From: Kutzneria sp. CA-103260
GTDB lineage: Bacteria > Actinomycetota > Actinomycetes > Mycobacteriales > Pseudonocardiaceae
NCBI RefSeq assembly: GCF_018263855.1
Contig: NZ_CP073318.1
Coordinates: 3,100,001-3,164,000, forward strand
Reading direction: 5' to 3'
DNA: 64,000 nt
Numbering within the stretch: position 1 is the stretch's first letter; every line of letters begins with the position of its first letter. The position numbers and the translations under genes were made by a program. The notes under the pieces are model-generated. The model saw only the letters and a list, made by a program, of their open reading frames with translations, ran no database searches and was not told where the DNA came from. Positions 42,585-49,955 of the stretch are shown piece by piece.

Positions 42585-42702
42585 CAACTCTCCGTCCACC
42601 TCGGACTGAACCGATCGGACGGGGGCACGCGATAAATGGATCCTGCCCACCACCGCGAGAAGCTCGCCGGAGCCCCTGTGACAACTCCCCCCACTGCCGC
42701 CG

Positions 42703-42731
42703 AATGTACAACTCTTGCATAGACCTGTAAA
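42703..42731 (-). promoter_or_regulatory. Promoter of the cyclitol operon (block d)
   Basis: On the minus strand TTTACA (42726-42731) and TACATT (42703-42708) are separated by exactly 17 bases. The start site would be near 42696, giving a leader of about 110 bases before the GMC gene. The TATGCAAGAGTTGTACATT stretch resembles the same position in the ABC-exporter promoter. The remaining part of the 42585-43042 gap holds no gene that I can support. Confidence 0.6.
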
Positions 42732-42892
42732 GAAGTTGCGAAACTGCTGCGCAACGGTCACCGCATGACCTGGAGCGCACTCCATCAACGGAGGCTTCGT
42801 GCACGCCTGAAACAGCTCTGGATTCAGACTGCGCTCGGCCGTGCCGGTCCACGACAACCCCACATAACCGGCCATTAGCTCCGACCCCGACC

Positions 42893-42932
42893 CACAGCGG
42901 CCCGGCAGGATCCGTCCTGCCGGGCCGCTGTG
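42893..42932. terminator. 18-bp hairpin between divergent genes
   Basis: A perfect 18-bp inverted repeat (42893-42910 and 42915-42932) with a TCCG loop. It has the form of a terminator but lies between two divergently transcribed genes, upstream of both. It may end an unannotated small transcript, insulate the two operons or be left over from a rearranged gene end. Confidence 0.7.
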
Positions 42933-43042
42933 CGGCAAGCGGGGGAATCCGCTACCTCATTCGGTGATTTCCACAGCGGAGCGTGTTCTCCGCTACCCGG
43001 CGTCACAGCTAACTTCGGCCCGAACTGGCGCGGAGGTGGCGA

Positions 43043-44413
43043 ATGACGGTCGACGCGGCACTGGGACCCGGCTCCAGCACCTGGGACCGCCTCGGACAGT
43101 GGCGGTACCTGCTGGTGATGCACCGCTCCCTGGTCCTCCAAGCAGCGCACCCGGCCGTGGGCGCGGCCGTCAGCGAATTCTCGGTCTACAACGCCCGTCC
43201 CTGGCGAAGACTGTTCCGCACCCTGGAAAGCCTCCACACCTACGTCTACGGCAGCGCCGCCGAACAGCGCCACGAACTGGCCCGCCTCGACCGCCTGCAC
43301 CGACGGATGCGGGGCACCGACGGCTACGGCCGAGCCTTCCACGCCGGCGACACCGCCGCCCGAGCCTGGGTGCACCTGACCATCTTCGACGCCGTGCTCA
43401 CCATGCAGCGCCTCGGCGGCGACCCGCTGTCCGCAGCGGAGACGGCACGCTTCTACACCGAGTGGCTCCGGCTCGGACAGAACTTCGGCCTGGCCGCGGA
43501 CGACATGCCGGCCACACCCGAGGAGTTCCACGTCTACTTCGACCGCATGGTCGCCGACACCCTCGAAGACAACGCGACCGTCCGCGACCTGCTGTCAGGC
43601 AGCGTCTACCGCATCCCGCCGCCACCCGGCCTGCCGATCCCCACGCTGGTCTGGGCGCCACTGCGCTACGCGGCCGTCACCGCCGCCGTCCAGGCCACGA
43701 TCGTCACGCTGCCCGCCGTCTACCGCGAACGCCTCCGCCTGACCGCCCCGCCCGGCGCGGATCTGCTGGTCAACGGCGCGCACCTGGCTGTACGGCTGGC
43801 CACCGACCTGCTTCCCACGCCCTGGCGGTACATGCCCCGCGCCGCAGCGTCGATCAGGGCCGCCGCCGAACCCACGCCGTCCCACGTCGCCTCCACCCCC
43901 GAGTCGTTCTTCGGCCGCGTACTGGACCAGAACGGCGACGGCGTGCTGCGCTGGAGCGACATGCTGGCAATGGCCCGCGAGCTCAGCATCCACTTCGACC
44001 TCGAAGAAAAGGACGAAGACACCGTCCACATGGCGTTCCGGTCCTGGTGGGAGCAGTTGTGCACGGCCACCGGCACCGCCACGGACGCCTCCGTGACCGC
44101 CGCCGCCTACAGCCAGGCGATAGCCGACCACCGCTACCCCGGTCCGCCTGACCCCGACCACGGCTACGGCGCGGTGGCGGCCGCGGTCCGACGGCTGATC
44201 GACCGTGACGGCAACGGCGAAATCCTCCCGGACGAGTACTCCCGGCTCCTCGACCACAGCCCGCGCCGCGCGGAGATCATCGCCGCCATGCGGGACCTCG
44301 ACAGCGACGGCGACGGCACCGTCCAGGCCGACGAGCTGGAGCAAGCCTTCCGGGACTTCCTCACCGGCCGCCACGACCTGGAAGCCGCCCGCCACCTGCT
44401 CGGCCGCGCCTGA
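43043..44413 (+). CDS. MpaB/DUF2236-like oxygenase domain fused to EF-hands
   Basis: A 456-aa fusion. Residues about 15-270 match the oxygenase-MpaB/latex-clearing-protein-like family (WRYLLVMHRSLVLQAAHPAVGAAV with the His, HAGDTAARAWVHLTIFDAVL), which binds heme b in studied members. Residues about 290-440 hold three canonical EF-hand loops: DQNGDGVLRWSD (295-306), DRDGNGEILPDE (387-398) and DSDGDGTVQADE (420-431), a calerythrin-like set. Ca2+ may control oxygenase activity or stability (inference). The ATG has GGAGGTGG upstream. It stands alone between the block d operon and the TetR operon and is probably outside the cluster. Confidence 0.8.
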   Translation: MTVDAALGPGSSTWDRLGQWRYLLVMHRSLVLQAAHPAVGAAVSEFSVYNARPWRRLFRTLESLHTYVYGSAAEQRHELARLDRLHRRMRGTDGYGRAFHAGDTAARAWVHLTIFDAVLTMQRLGGDPLSAAETARFYTEWLRLGQNFGLAADDMPATPEEFHVYFDRMVADTLEDNATVRDLLSGSVYRIPPPPGLPIPTLVWAPLRYAAVTAAVQATIVTLPAVYRERLRLTAPPGADLLVNGAHLAVRLATDLLPTPWRYMPRAAASIRAAAEPTPSHVASTPESFFGRVLDQNGDGVLRWSDMLAMARELSIHFDLEEKDEDTVHMAFRSWWEQLCTATGTATDASVTAAAYSQAIADHRYPGPPDPDHGYGAVAAAVRRLIDRDGNGEILPDEYSRLLDHSPRRAEIIAAMRDLDSDGDGTVQADELEQAFRDFLTGRHDLEAARHLLGRA

Positions 44414-44495
44414 CACCACCAAGCCTGCCCTGCCCGGTCCTTCCCATCCTGCCGCCCACTCCTGCCCTGCCTCCCCTCCCGTCCTACCCGTCCTG

Positions 44496-44541
44496 TTGAA
44501 AACGCGTTTTCGACAACGTATAGTCGAAAGTACGTTTTCGA
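44496..44541 (+). promoter_or_regulatory. Promoter with two TetR-type operators
   Basis: TTGAAA (44496-44501), 17 bases, then TATAGT (44519-44524) is a near-consensus sigma70-type promoter. The perfect 14-bp palindrome GAAAACGCGTTTTC (44498-44511) covers the -35 and spacer, and a related imperfect one, TCGAAAGTACGTTTTCGA (44524-44541), starts at the end of the -10. The arrangement fits autorepression by the TetR protein encoded just downstream. Confidence 0.8.
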
Positions 44542-44558
44542 TAAGACGGGCAGGCGGC

Positions 44559-45152
44559 ATGACCAAGCAGGACGACACCCCCTCACGGCGCAGGCGACTC
44601 ACCCCCGAACGCGAGCGGGAGATCCTCGAAACCACCTTCGACCTGGTGTCGGAGGTCGGCTACGACAACGCCACCGTCGACGAGGTCGCCCGACGCGCCA
44701 AGGCCAGCACCGCCACGCTCTACCGGCAGTGGGAGAGCAAACCCAAGCTCGTGATCATGGCCCTGATGGCCCGCAAGTACCCGCCCGTGCCGCCGATCGA
44801 CACCGGTGACCTGCGCACCGACCTGGTCACGCTGGCGCGCAGCATGCCGCCACCCCACCCCGCCGGCACCCCGACCCTCGGCATCTGGCAGGCCGTCATG
44901 GCCGACCCGGCGCTGGCCCGGGCGCTGCGTGACGTGCTGTTCGCCCCGTACCTGGACGAGCTGCGCGCGATCCTCGACCGCCACGTCGCCAACGGCACGA
45001 TCCGACCCGACAACCCGGCTCTGGCCCACGCCGAACAGTTCCTGCTCGGCAGCTTTTTCATCGAGAAGTTCCTCAACGGCGAGGAAGCGACCGCCGAGCA
45101 GCTGATCGCCGTCACCGACGCGCTGCTGCTCCCGGCCCTCACCGCCGACTGA
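44559..45152 (+). CDS. TetR-family repressor
   Basis: A 197-aa TetR regulator. The DNA-binding helix-turn-helix is REREILETTFDLVSEVGYDNATVDEVARRAKASTATLYRQWESK within about residues 17-60, with the conserved TLYRQW recognition helix. The C-terminal ligand domain follows the TetR_C_11-like pattern with MPPPHPAGTPTLGIWQAVM. The ATG at 44559 lies 35 bases after the -10 of a promoter carrying two palindromes; the long upstream extension of the frame reads through that promoter and is rejected. It precedes the NAD-dependent reductase by 19 bp, so it likely controls itself and the two enzymes downstream. Confidence 0.88.
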   Translation: MTKQDDTPSRRRRLTPEREREILETTFDLVSEVGYDNATVDEVARRAKASTATLYRQWESKPKLVIMALMARKYPPVPPIDTGDLRTDLVTLARSMPPPHPAGTPTLGIWQAVMADPALARALRDVLFAPYLDELRAILDRHVANGTIRPDNPALAHAEQFLLGSFFIEKFLNGEEATAEQLIAVTDALLLPALTAD

Positions 45153-45171
45153 AAGGCAAGGCACCACAACG

Positions 45172-46200
45172 ATGTCCGACACAATCCTGGTCACCGGCGG
45201 CTCCGGCTTCCTCGGCGCGCGAGTCATCGCCCAAGCCCTCGACGCCGGCTACCGTGTACGCACCACCGTCCGGTCACTGGACCGCGAAACCCAAGTGCGC
45301 CAAGACCTTGAGGCTATGGGCGCACAGGCTGGCGACGCACTCACGTTCATCGAAGCCGACCTGACCCGCGACGACAACTGGCCCCAGGCGGTCGCCGGCT
45401 GCCGCTACGTCCAGCACGTCGCGTCCCCGTTCCCCGGCGGCCAGCCCGACCACGAGGACGACCTGATCAAACCCGCCCGCGAAGGCACGCTCCGAGTCCT
45501 GCGCGCGGCCCATGACGCCGGTGTCCAGCGGGTCGTCCTCACCTCGTCCTTCGCCGCCGTCGGCTACGGCAAACCCGCCAGCGAGCACGCCTTCACCGAG
45601 GACGACTGGACCGACCCCGACGCCGACATCCCGCCGTACATCAAGTCCAAGACCCTCGCCGAACGCGCCGCCTGGGACTTCGCCGAACGCAGCGGCTCGG
45701 AGTTGGCCGCGGTCAACCCGGTCGGCATCTTCGGACCGGTCGTCGGCCCCGACCACTCCAGCTCCATCAGCATGATCACCCAACTTTTCACCGGCATGCC
45801 CGTCACACCCCGGCTGCACTTCGCCGTGGTCGACGTCCGCGACGCCGCCGAACTGCACCTGCGCGCCATGACCGACCCCAAGGCCGCCGGCCAACGATTC
45901 ATCGCCGCCGCCGGCGACGCCGTGTCCCTGCACCAGATCGCCCAAGCCATCCGCGAACGCCTCGGCGACGCCGCAACGGCCGTCCCCACCATCGAACTGC
46001 CCGACGAGGTCGTCCGCCAGGCCGCCGAGACCAACCCCGCCCTGCAAGGCGTGCTGCCCAACCTCGGCGTGATCCGCCACCTCTCCAACGACAAGGCCCG
46101 CACACTGCTCGGATGGACGCCACGGTCCAGCGAGGACGCCGTCGCCGCCACCGCCGAAAGCCTGCTGGCCCTGGGCCTGCTCCCCGTGAGCGCACGGTGA
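45172..46200 (+). CDS. Extended SDR, dihydroflavonol-reductase-like
   Basis: A 342-aa NAD(P)-dependent extended SDR. Cofactor motif GGSGFLG (about 8-14), the family serine in VVLTSSFAAVGYG and YIKSK as the Tyr/Lys pair. The AAVNPVGIFGPVVGPDHSSS segment is common in DFR/aldehyde-reductase-like members that reduce aldehydes and ketones. It is the second gene of the TetR operon. Its stop overlaps the GTG of the next gene (GTGA). Physiological substrate unknown; detoxification of a carbonyl compound recognised by the TetR protein is plausible. Confidence 0.85.
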   Translation: MSDTILVTGGSGFLGARVIAQALDAGYRVRTTVRSLDRETQVRQDLEAMGAQAGDALTFIEADLTRDDNWPQAVAGCRYVQHVASPFPGGQPDHEDDLIKPAREGTLRVLRAAHDAGVQRVVLTSSFAAVGYGKPASEHAFTEDDWTDPDADIPPYIKSKTLAERAAWDFAERSGSELAAVNPVGIFGPVVGPDHSSSISMITQLFTGMPVTPRLHFAVVDVRDAAELHLRAMTDPKAAGQRFIAAAGDAVSLHQIAQAIRERLGDAATAVPTIELPDEVVRQAAETNPALQGVLPNLGVIRHLSNDKARTLLGWTPRSSEDAVAATAESLLALGLLPVSAR

Positions 46201-46922
46201 ACCCAGCCCTGTGGCTCACCGCCGCATGGGCCGCAACCTCGACCATCGCCGGCATCGCCTTGTACCGCACCGTGATCCCCCGCGCCGCCCCGCTGGGCAC
46301 CACCCCCGTCGACCCGACCAACCGCACCTCGGTGACAATGGCCGACGCCCGCGGCCACGGCATGAGCGGCGGCAACCACGTCGGCCTCGGCCACCTCGAC
46401 CAGGCCGACTACCTCGGCTGGCTACGCCGCATCGTCACCACCGTCGGCGACCAGGCACAGATCCTGCTGCACGGCCTCTCCATGGGCGGCGCCACCGCGT
46501 TGATGCTCAGCGGCAACCCGCAGCTGCCCAAACAGGTCACCGCCGTCATCGACGACTGCGGCTACACCTCAGCCACCGCCGAGTTCCGCCACCACCTGCA
46601 CCAACTCGCCCATGTCCCCAGGATCTTCCCCGGCGTCGCCATCGCGAGTCTGCTGACCCGGCTGCGGGCCGGCTACCGGCTGCGCGACGTCGACGCCCGC
46701 ACCGCCGCCAGCCGCACCACGCTGCCCGTCCTCGTCATCCACGGCGACGCCGACACCTACAACCCCACCTGGATGGGCCAACAGATCCACGCCGCCGTCC
46801 GCGGGCCCAAACAACTGTGGCTCGCGCCCGCCGCCGGCCACGGCGAATCCTTCTTCCTGCACCGCGACGACTACGAACACCAGGTCAAGACCTTCTGCGG
46901 AATCAACAACCCGGTGAACTAG
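46197..46922 (+). CDS. alpha/beta-Hydrolase with a shortened N-terminal half
   Basis: A 241-aa protein of the membrane-anchored alpha/beta-hydrolase group (YqkD-like). After an N-terminal helix the sequence goes almost directly to ADARGHGMSGG; the beta-strand with the HGY/oxyanion motif and about 60 residues that normally precede it are missing. The rest is normal: nucleophile HGLSMGGA, DDCGYTS, Asp in IHGDADTYNP and His in AGHGES. This looks like an internal deletion in frame, so the enzyme may be inactive or may work with an altered oxyanion site. It is coupled to the SDR gene by GTGA overlap. Confidence 0.7.
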   Translation: MNPALWLTAAWAATSTIAGIALYRTVIPRAAPLGTTPVDPTNRTSVTMADARGHGMSGGNHVGLGHLDQADYLGWLRRIVTTVGDQAQILLHGLSMGGATALMLSGNPQLPKQVTAVIDDCGYTSATAEFRHHLHQLAHVPRIFPGVAIASLLTRLRAGYRLRDVDARTAASRTTLPVLVIHGDADTYNPTWMGQQIHAAVRGPKQLWLAPAAGHGESFFLHRDDYEHQVKTFCGINNPVN

Positions 46923-46934
46923 ACTCTCCGACCG

Positions 46935-47975
46935 ATGCGGAACATGCTCGGCCGGGCCTCGATCATCCTGATCGTCTTCCCGGTCCTCGCCCTCCTCCTG
47001 CTCACCGGCGACAACCGCATCACGCCACCCCCACGGCCTCCGGAGAACGTCCCGCACGCCATCGTCGGGCTCGGCGACTCCACCATGTCCGGCGAAGGCG
47101 CGGGCACTTACACCCCCGACACCGACGGCGCCAACAACGACTGGTGCCACCGCTCACCGCAGGCGATGGTCCAGCACATCAAGCTCGCCGGCGTCACCAA
47201 GGTCTTCAACCTGGCCTGCTCCGGCGCCAACGCCCAAGCCATCCGCCTCGACGGCCCGCACCCGGTCGAACCCAGCCAGGCCGCCCAACTCGCGGCCATC
47301 GCCGGCCAGTACCGCATCGACGCCGTGGTCGTCGCCGTCGGGGCCAACGACGACCCCCAGTTCGGCTCCCTACTCACCAGCTGCGTCGACGCCATCTTCA
47401 CCTCGGCCAAACCCGGCTGCGGCAAACAGGTCGACCCCCAGTGGCAGAACCGCGTCAACGCCATGGTCCCCAAGGTCGTGGCCGCGCTCCGCGACGTCCG
47501 CCGCGTCATGATCGAACACGGCTACGCCGACACCGCCTACACCCTCGTCCTGCAGTCCTACGCCGCCCCCGTCGCCCCCGACATGCTGCGCAGCCTCCAG
47601 AACGTCGGCGGCTGCCCGCTGCGCACCGACGACCTACGCTGGGTCCAGGACCGCGGCGTCCCCGTGCTCAACGACGGCGTCCGCCGCGCCGCCGAACAAG
47701 CCGGCGCCCGCTTCCTCGACCTCTCCCGCGCCGGCACCGGCCACGAGGCCTGCCACGGCGGCCAGGAATGGTTCACCCGCCTCACCGTCAACTGGCAGGA
47801 CTTCCAGGACAAGGCCCGCTACGCCCACGCCCTGCAGCAGTCCTTCCACCCCAACGCCGCCGGCTACACCGCCTTCGCCCAGTGCATGAGCCAGTTCCTC
47901 ACCCTCACCGAACGCGAAGCCGCCTGCGTGCCCGACGGACACGGCTCCGTGCAGCTCGCCCTGCCCGCGCCGTAG
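46935..47975 (+). CDS. Secreted SGNH-hydrolase
   Basis: A 346-aa exported or membrane-anchored esterase-like protein. An N-terminal hydrophobic helix (ASIILIVFPVLALLLL) serves as signal anchor or signal peptide. GDSTMSGEG (the Ser nucleophile block), a GxN block VAVGANDDPQ and the C-terminal SFHPNAAGY (catalytic Asp/His region) define the SGNH family. Several Cys residues (C-x pairs in NDWCHRS, ACSGA, CGK, GGC) suggest disulfides outside the membrane. It lies 12 bp after the hydrolase gene and may share the transcript. Substrate unknown; lipid or acylated-polymer esters are typical. Confidence 0.82.
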   Translation: MRNMLGRASIILIVFPVLALLLLTGDNRITPPPRPPENVPHAIVGLGDSTMSGEGAGTYTPDTDGANNDWCHRSPQAMVQHIKLAGVTKVFNLACSGANAQAIRLDGPHPVEPSQAAQLAAIAGQYRIDAVVVAVGANDDPQFGSLLTSCVDAIFTSAKPGCGKQVDPQWQNRVNAMVPKVVAALRDVRRVMIEHGYADTAYTLVLQSYAAPVAPDMLRSLQNVGGCPLRTDDLRWVQDRGVPVLNDGVRRAAEQAGARFLDLSRAGTGHEACHGGQEWFTRLTVNWQDFQDKARYAHALQQSFHPNAAGYTAFAQCMSQFLTLTEREAACVPDGHGSVQLALPAP

Positions 47976-48015
47976 TTCGGCCACCGCCGAAGCGTTTCCC
48001 GCCTAGCCTCGACCC

Positions 48016-48684
48016 ATGCGCGCCAACCCCCTGGCCGAGGTCGCCGCCGTGTTCGCCGACCCGACCCGGGCCGCCATGTGCATGGCCCTCATCGACGGCC
48101 GCGCCTGGACCGTCGGCGAACTCGGCCGCGCCGCCGGCGTCTCCCCACCCACCGCCACCGAACAGGTCGGCCGCCTCGCCGACGCCGGCTTCGTCGAAAC
48201 CGTCCGCCAAGGCCGCCACCGCTACGTCCGACTGGCCGACTCCCGCGTCGCCGAGCTCATCGAACAGCTCACCGAACTCGCCGAGCACCCGCTGCCCCGC
48301 CCCACCAGCCTCCGCACCTCCCGCCAGGCCGAACGTCTCGCCTACGCCCGCACCTGCTACGACCACCTGGCCGGCCACCTCGGCGTCGCCCTCCGAACCG
48401 GCATGCTCACCGCCGGCCTCATCGACACCTCCGGCGGGCTCGCCCTCACCGCCCAGGGACACGAGGTGATGGCCGACCTGAAGATCAAGCTCCCCGGCGG
48501 CCGGCGGCCACTGCTCAAGGACTGCCTCGACTGGACCGAACGCCGCGAACACCTCGGCGGCTCCCTGCCCGCTGCCCTGCTCCACCATGCCGTCGAACAG
48601 CGCTGGGTCGAGCGCGGACCCGACCGCAGCGTCAAACTCCTCGACCCCGCCGCGTTCGCGGTGCTCGGCGTGGAAGGCCTGTAG
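48016..48684 (+). CDS. ArsR-family winged-helix regulator
   Basis: A 222-aa regulator. The N-terminal winged helix spans about residues 5-75 (VAAVFADPTRAAMCMALIDGRAWTVGELGRAAGVSPPTATEQVGRLADAGFV region). A long C-terminal domain of about 140 residues follows, with no metal-binding CxC motif, as in the larger ArsR-like repressors of transporters and hydrolases. It is 40 bp downstream of the SGNH gene. A dyad repeat lies about 160 bp after the gene and again beyond the metallo-beta-lactamase gene, and could be its operator, though there is no direct evidence for this. Confidence 0.82.
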   Translation: MRANPLAEVAAVFADPTRAAMCMALIDGRAWTVGELGRAAGVSPPTATEQVGRLADAGFVETVRQGRHRYVRLADSRVAELIEQLTELAEHPLPRPTSLRTSRQAERLAYARTCYDHLAGHLGVALRTGMLTAGLIDTSGGLALTAQGHEVMADLKIKLPGGRRPLLKDCLDWTERREHLGGSLPAALLHHAVEQRWVERGPDRSVKLLDPAAFAVLGVEGL

Positions 48685-48840
48685 CCGGCACCAACCGCTG
48701 GCCGCCGCGCCGACCGGGCCCGGTGAACACAGCACCCCGGCCGCCGGCAACACCGAACCTTCTGTGGCCGGCAGTCCCAACTTCGGCGGCCTGCCTTCTC
48801 GCTGTGGCGGATTTTGGTTTTTGGCTGTTTGGAGCACTGC

Positions 48841-48880
48841 ATTCAGTCGTCACTGAAGCTATAGTGATATTATCTACCTA
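48841..48880 (+). repeat. Imperfect direct repeat with dyad TTCAGT-N4-ACTGAA, copy 1
   Basis: AT-rich 40-bp element; 17 of its first 18 bases match copy 2 at 49870, and the rest is about 60% identical. It contains the dyad TTCAGT/ACTGAA followed by ATAGTG and TAT runs. It sits at the 3' end of the frameshifted metallo-beta-lactamase gene. It may be an operator, a promoter fragment or an element boundary. Nothing else is seen in the 48685-48840 gap. Confidence 0.6.
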
Positions 48881-49784
48881 GAGCAACCGAGGCGTCGCCC
48901 GGACGTACTCCGCGGCGACCGGCTGCCAGGTCGGCACCCCGGCCTCGTCCCGCACCACACGACCGAAGGCCTGGTCGCCGAAGTGGATGCCGAAGCCGAG
49001 AGTGCCGGGCTGCTCCAACTCCCCCCAGCAGCCGGGTCCGGGCCTTGAGCACCCCGTCCGAGTCGGTGTCGGGCCGCGACCCCCACTCCGGATGCGTGAT
49101 CTGGGCCGGCGCGTGGAAGGCGTCCCCGAACGCGATGATCCGCCCGACGCCGCTGTCGACGATGAATGACGAGTGCCCTGGGGTGTGCCCAGGCGTCACG
49201 ACGGCCCGGACGCCGGGCCACACCTCCTCACCCTCCCGGATCAGCTCGTGATTGCCCCGCATCGGCACGACCGTCATCTCCGCGATCACGCCGGGCACGG
49301 TGATCCCGTGCTCGTGCGGCGCCCACTCCTCCGCCGCCACCAGGTACCGCGCGTTCGGGAAGAACTTGCGGCCGTCCTTGAACGCCCAGCCGACGTGGTC
49401 CACGTGCAGGTGCGTGAACGCCACCGCGTCGATGTCCTCCGGCGCGACGCCGAGCTCGGCCAGCACCTCCGGCATGGCTCCGCTGTCCGCCCCGCCGAAC
49501 GGCTCCTCCCCCACCGACAGATCGCCCCGATACGGCCCGAGCCCCGCGTCCACCAGCAGCTTGCGGCCGTCCCGCTCGACCAGCAGCCCACCCGCCGACA
49601 TCGCGATCCGTCCCTCGGCGTCCACAGCCTCGGGGTGTGCACGCCAGTACTCCCCCGGCACCGCCGGGAAGAACCCACCGGCGGTCAACGCCATCGCCCC
49701 GTCCACCACGTACGTCAGCCGCACATCTCCCAGCACGATGCGCCGCACGGCGGACTGTTCGTTCAGAAGCCCCAGTTCAGACAT
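48878..49784 (-). pseudogene. Metallo-beta-lactamase-fold hydrolase gene with a +1 frameshift
   Basis: Residues 1 to about 250 are a normal MBL-fold hydrolase of the lactonase/quorum-quenching-like group: THLHVDHVGW is the HxHxDH zinc motif, then VVTPGHTPGHSSFIVDSG and IAFGDAFHAPAQITHPEW. After KARTRLLG the frame leaves the conserved sequence and stops at 48870. Skipping one G in a run of six (49021-49026, C on the plus strand) restores the expected ending: ELEQPGTLGFGIHFGDQAFG and then ...VPTWQPVAAEYVRATPRLL with a TAG at 48878. The event is therefore a single-base insertion in a homopolymer, either a real frameshift or a sequencing error. Start is the ATG at 49784. Confidence 0.8.
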
Positions 49785-49869
49785 GGATCTTGTTCTACCC
49801 GGTTGTCCCTCCTCAGCGGCTGTTCTTGGTTCCACTCGCTGAGACGGAAGTCCAATCAGGTGATGTTGA

Positions 49870-49910
49870 ATTCAGTTGTCACTGAAGTCATAGTGCTATA
49901 TCACCCATAG
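49870..49910 (+). repeat. Imperfect direct repeat with dyad TTCAGT-N4-ACTGAA, copy 2
   Basis: Second copy of the element at 48841, in the same orientation, 85 bp upstream of the metallo-beta-lactamase start and just before the glucanase terminator. Its position upstream of the gene fits an operator or promoter region on the minus strand, while copy 1 lies at the gene's 3' end. The pair flanks the gene. Confidence 0.6.
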
Positions 49911-49912
49911 AA

Positions 49913-49942
49913 AGGCCCTGCGCGGACAGCCGCGCAGGGCCT
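49913..49942 (-). terminator. Hairpin terminator of the GH16 gene
   Basis: A perfect 13-bp stem (49913-49925 and 49930-49942, AGGCCCTGCGCGG and complement) with an ACAG loop starts 14 bp beyond the glucanase stop codon. On the minus strand it is followed by TTTC, a short T-rich run, as expected for an intrinsic terminator. Confidence 0.8.
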
Positions 49943-49955
49943 CGAAGACGTGCAG

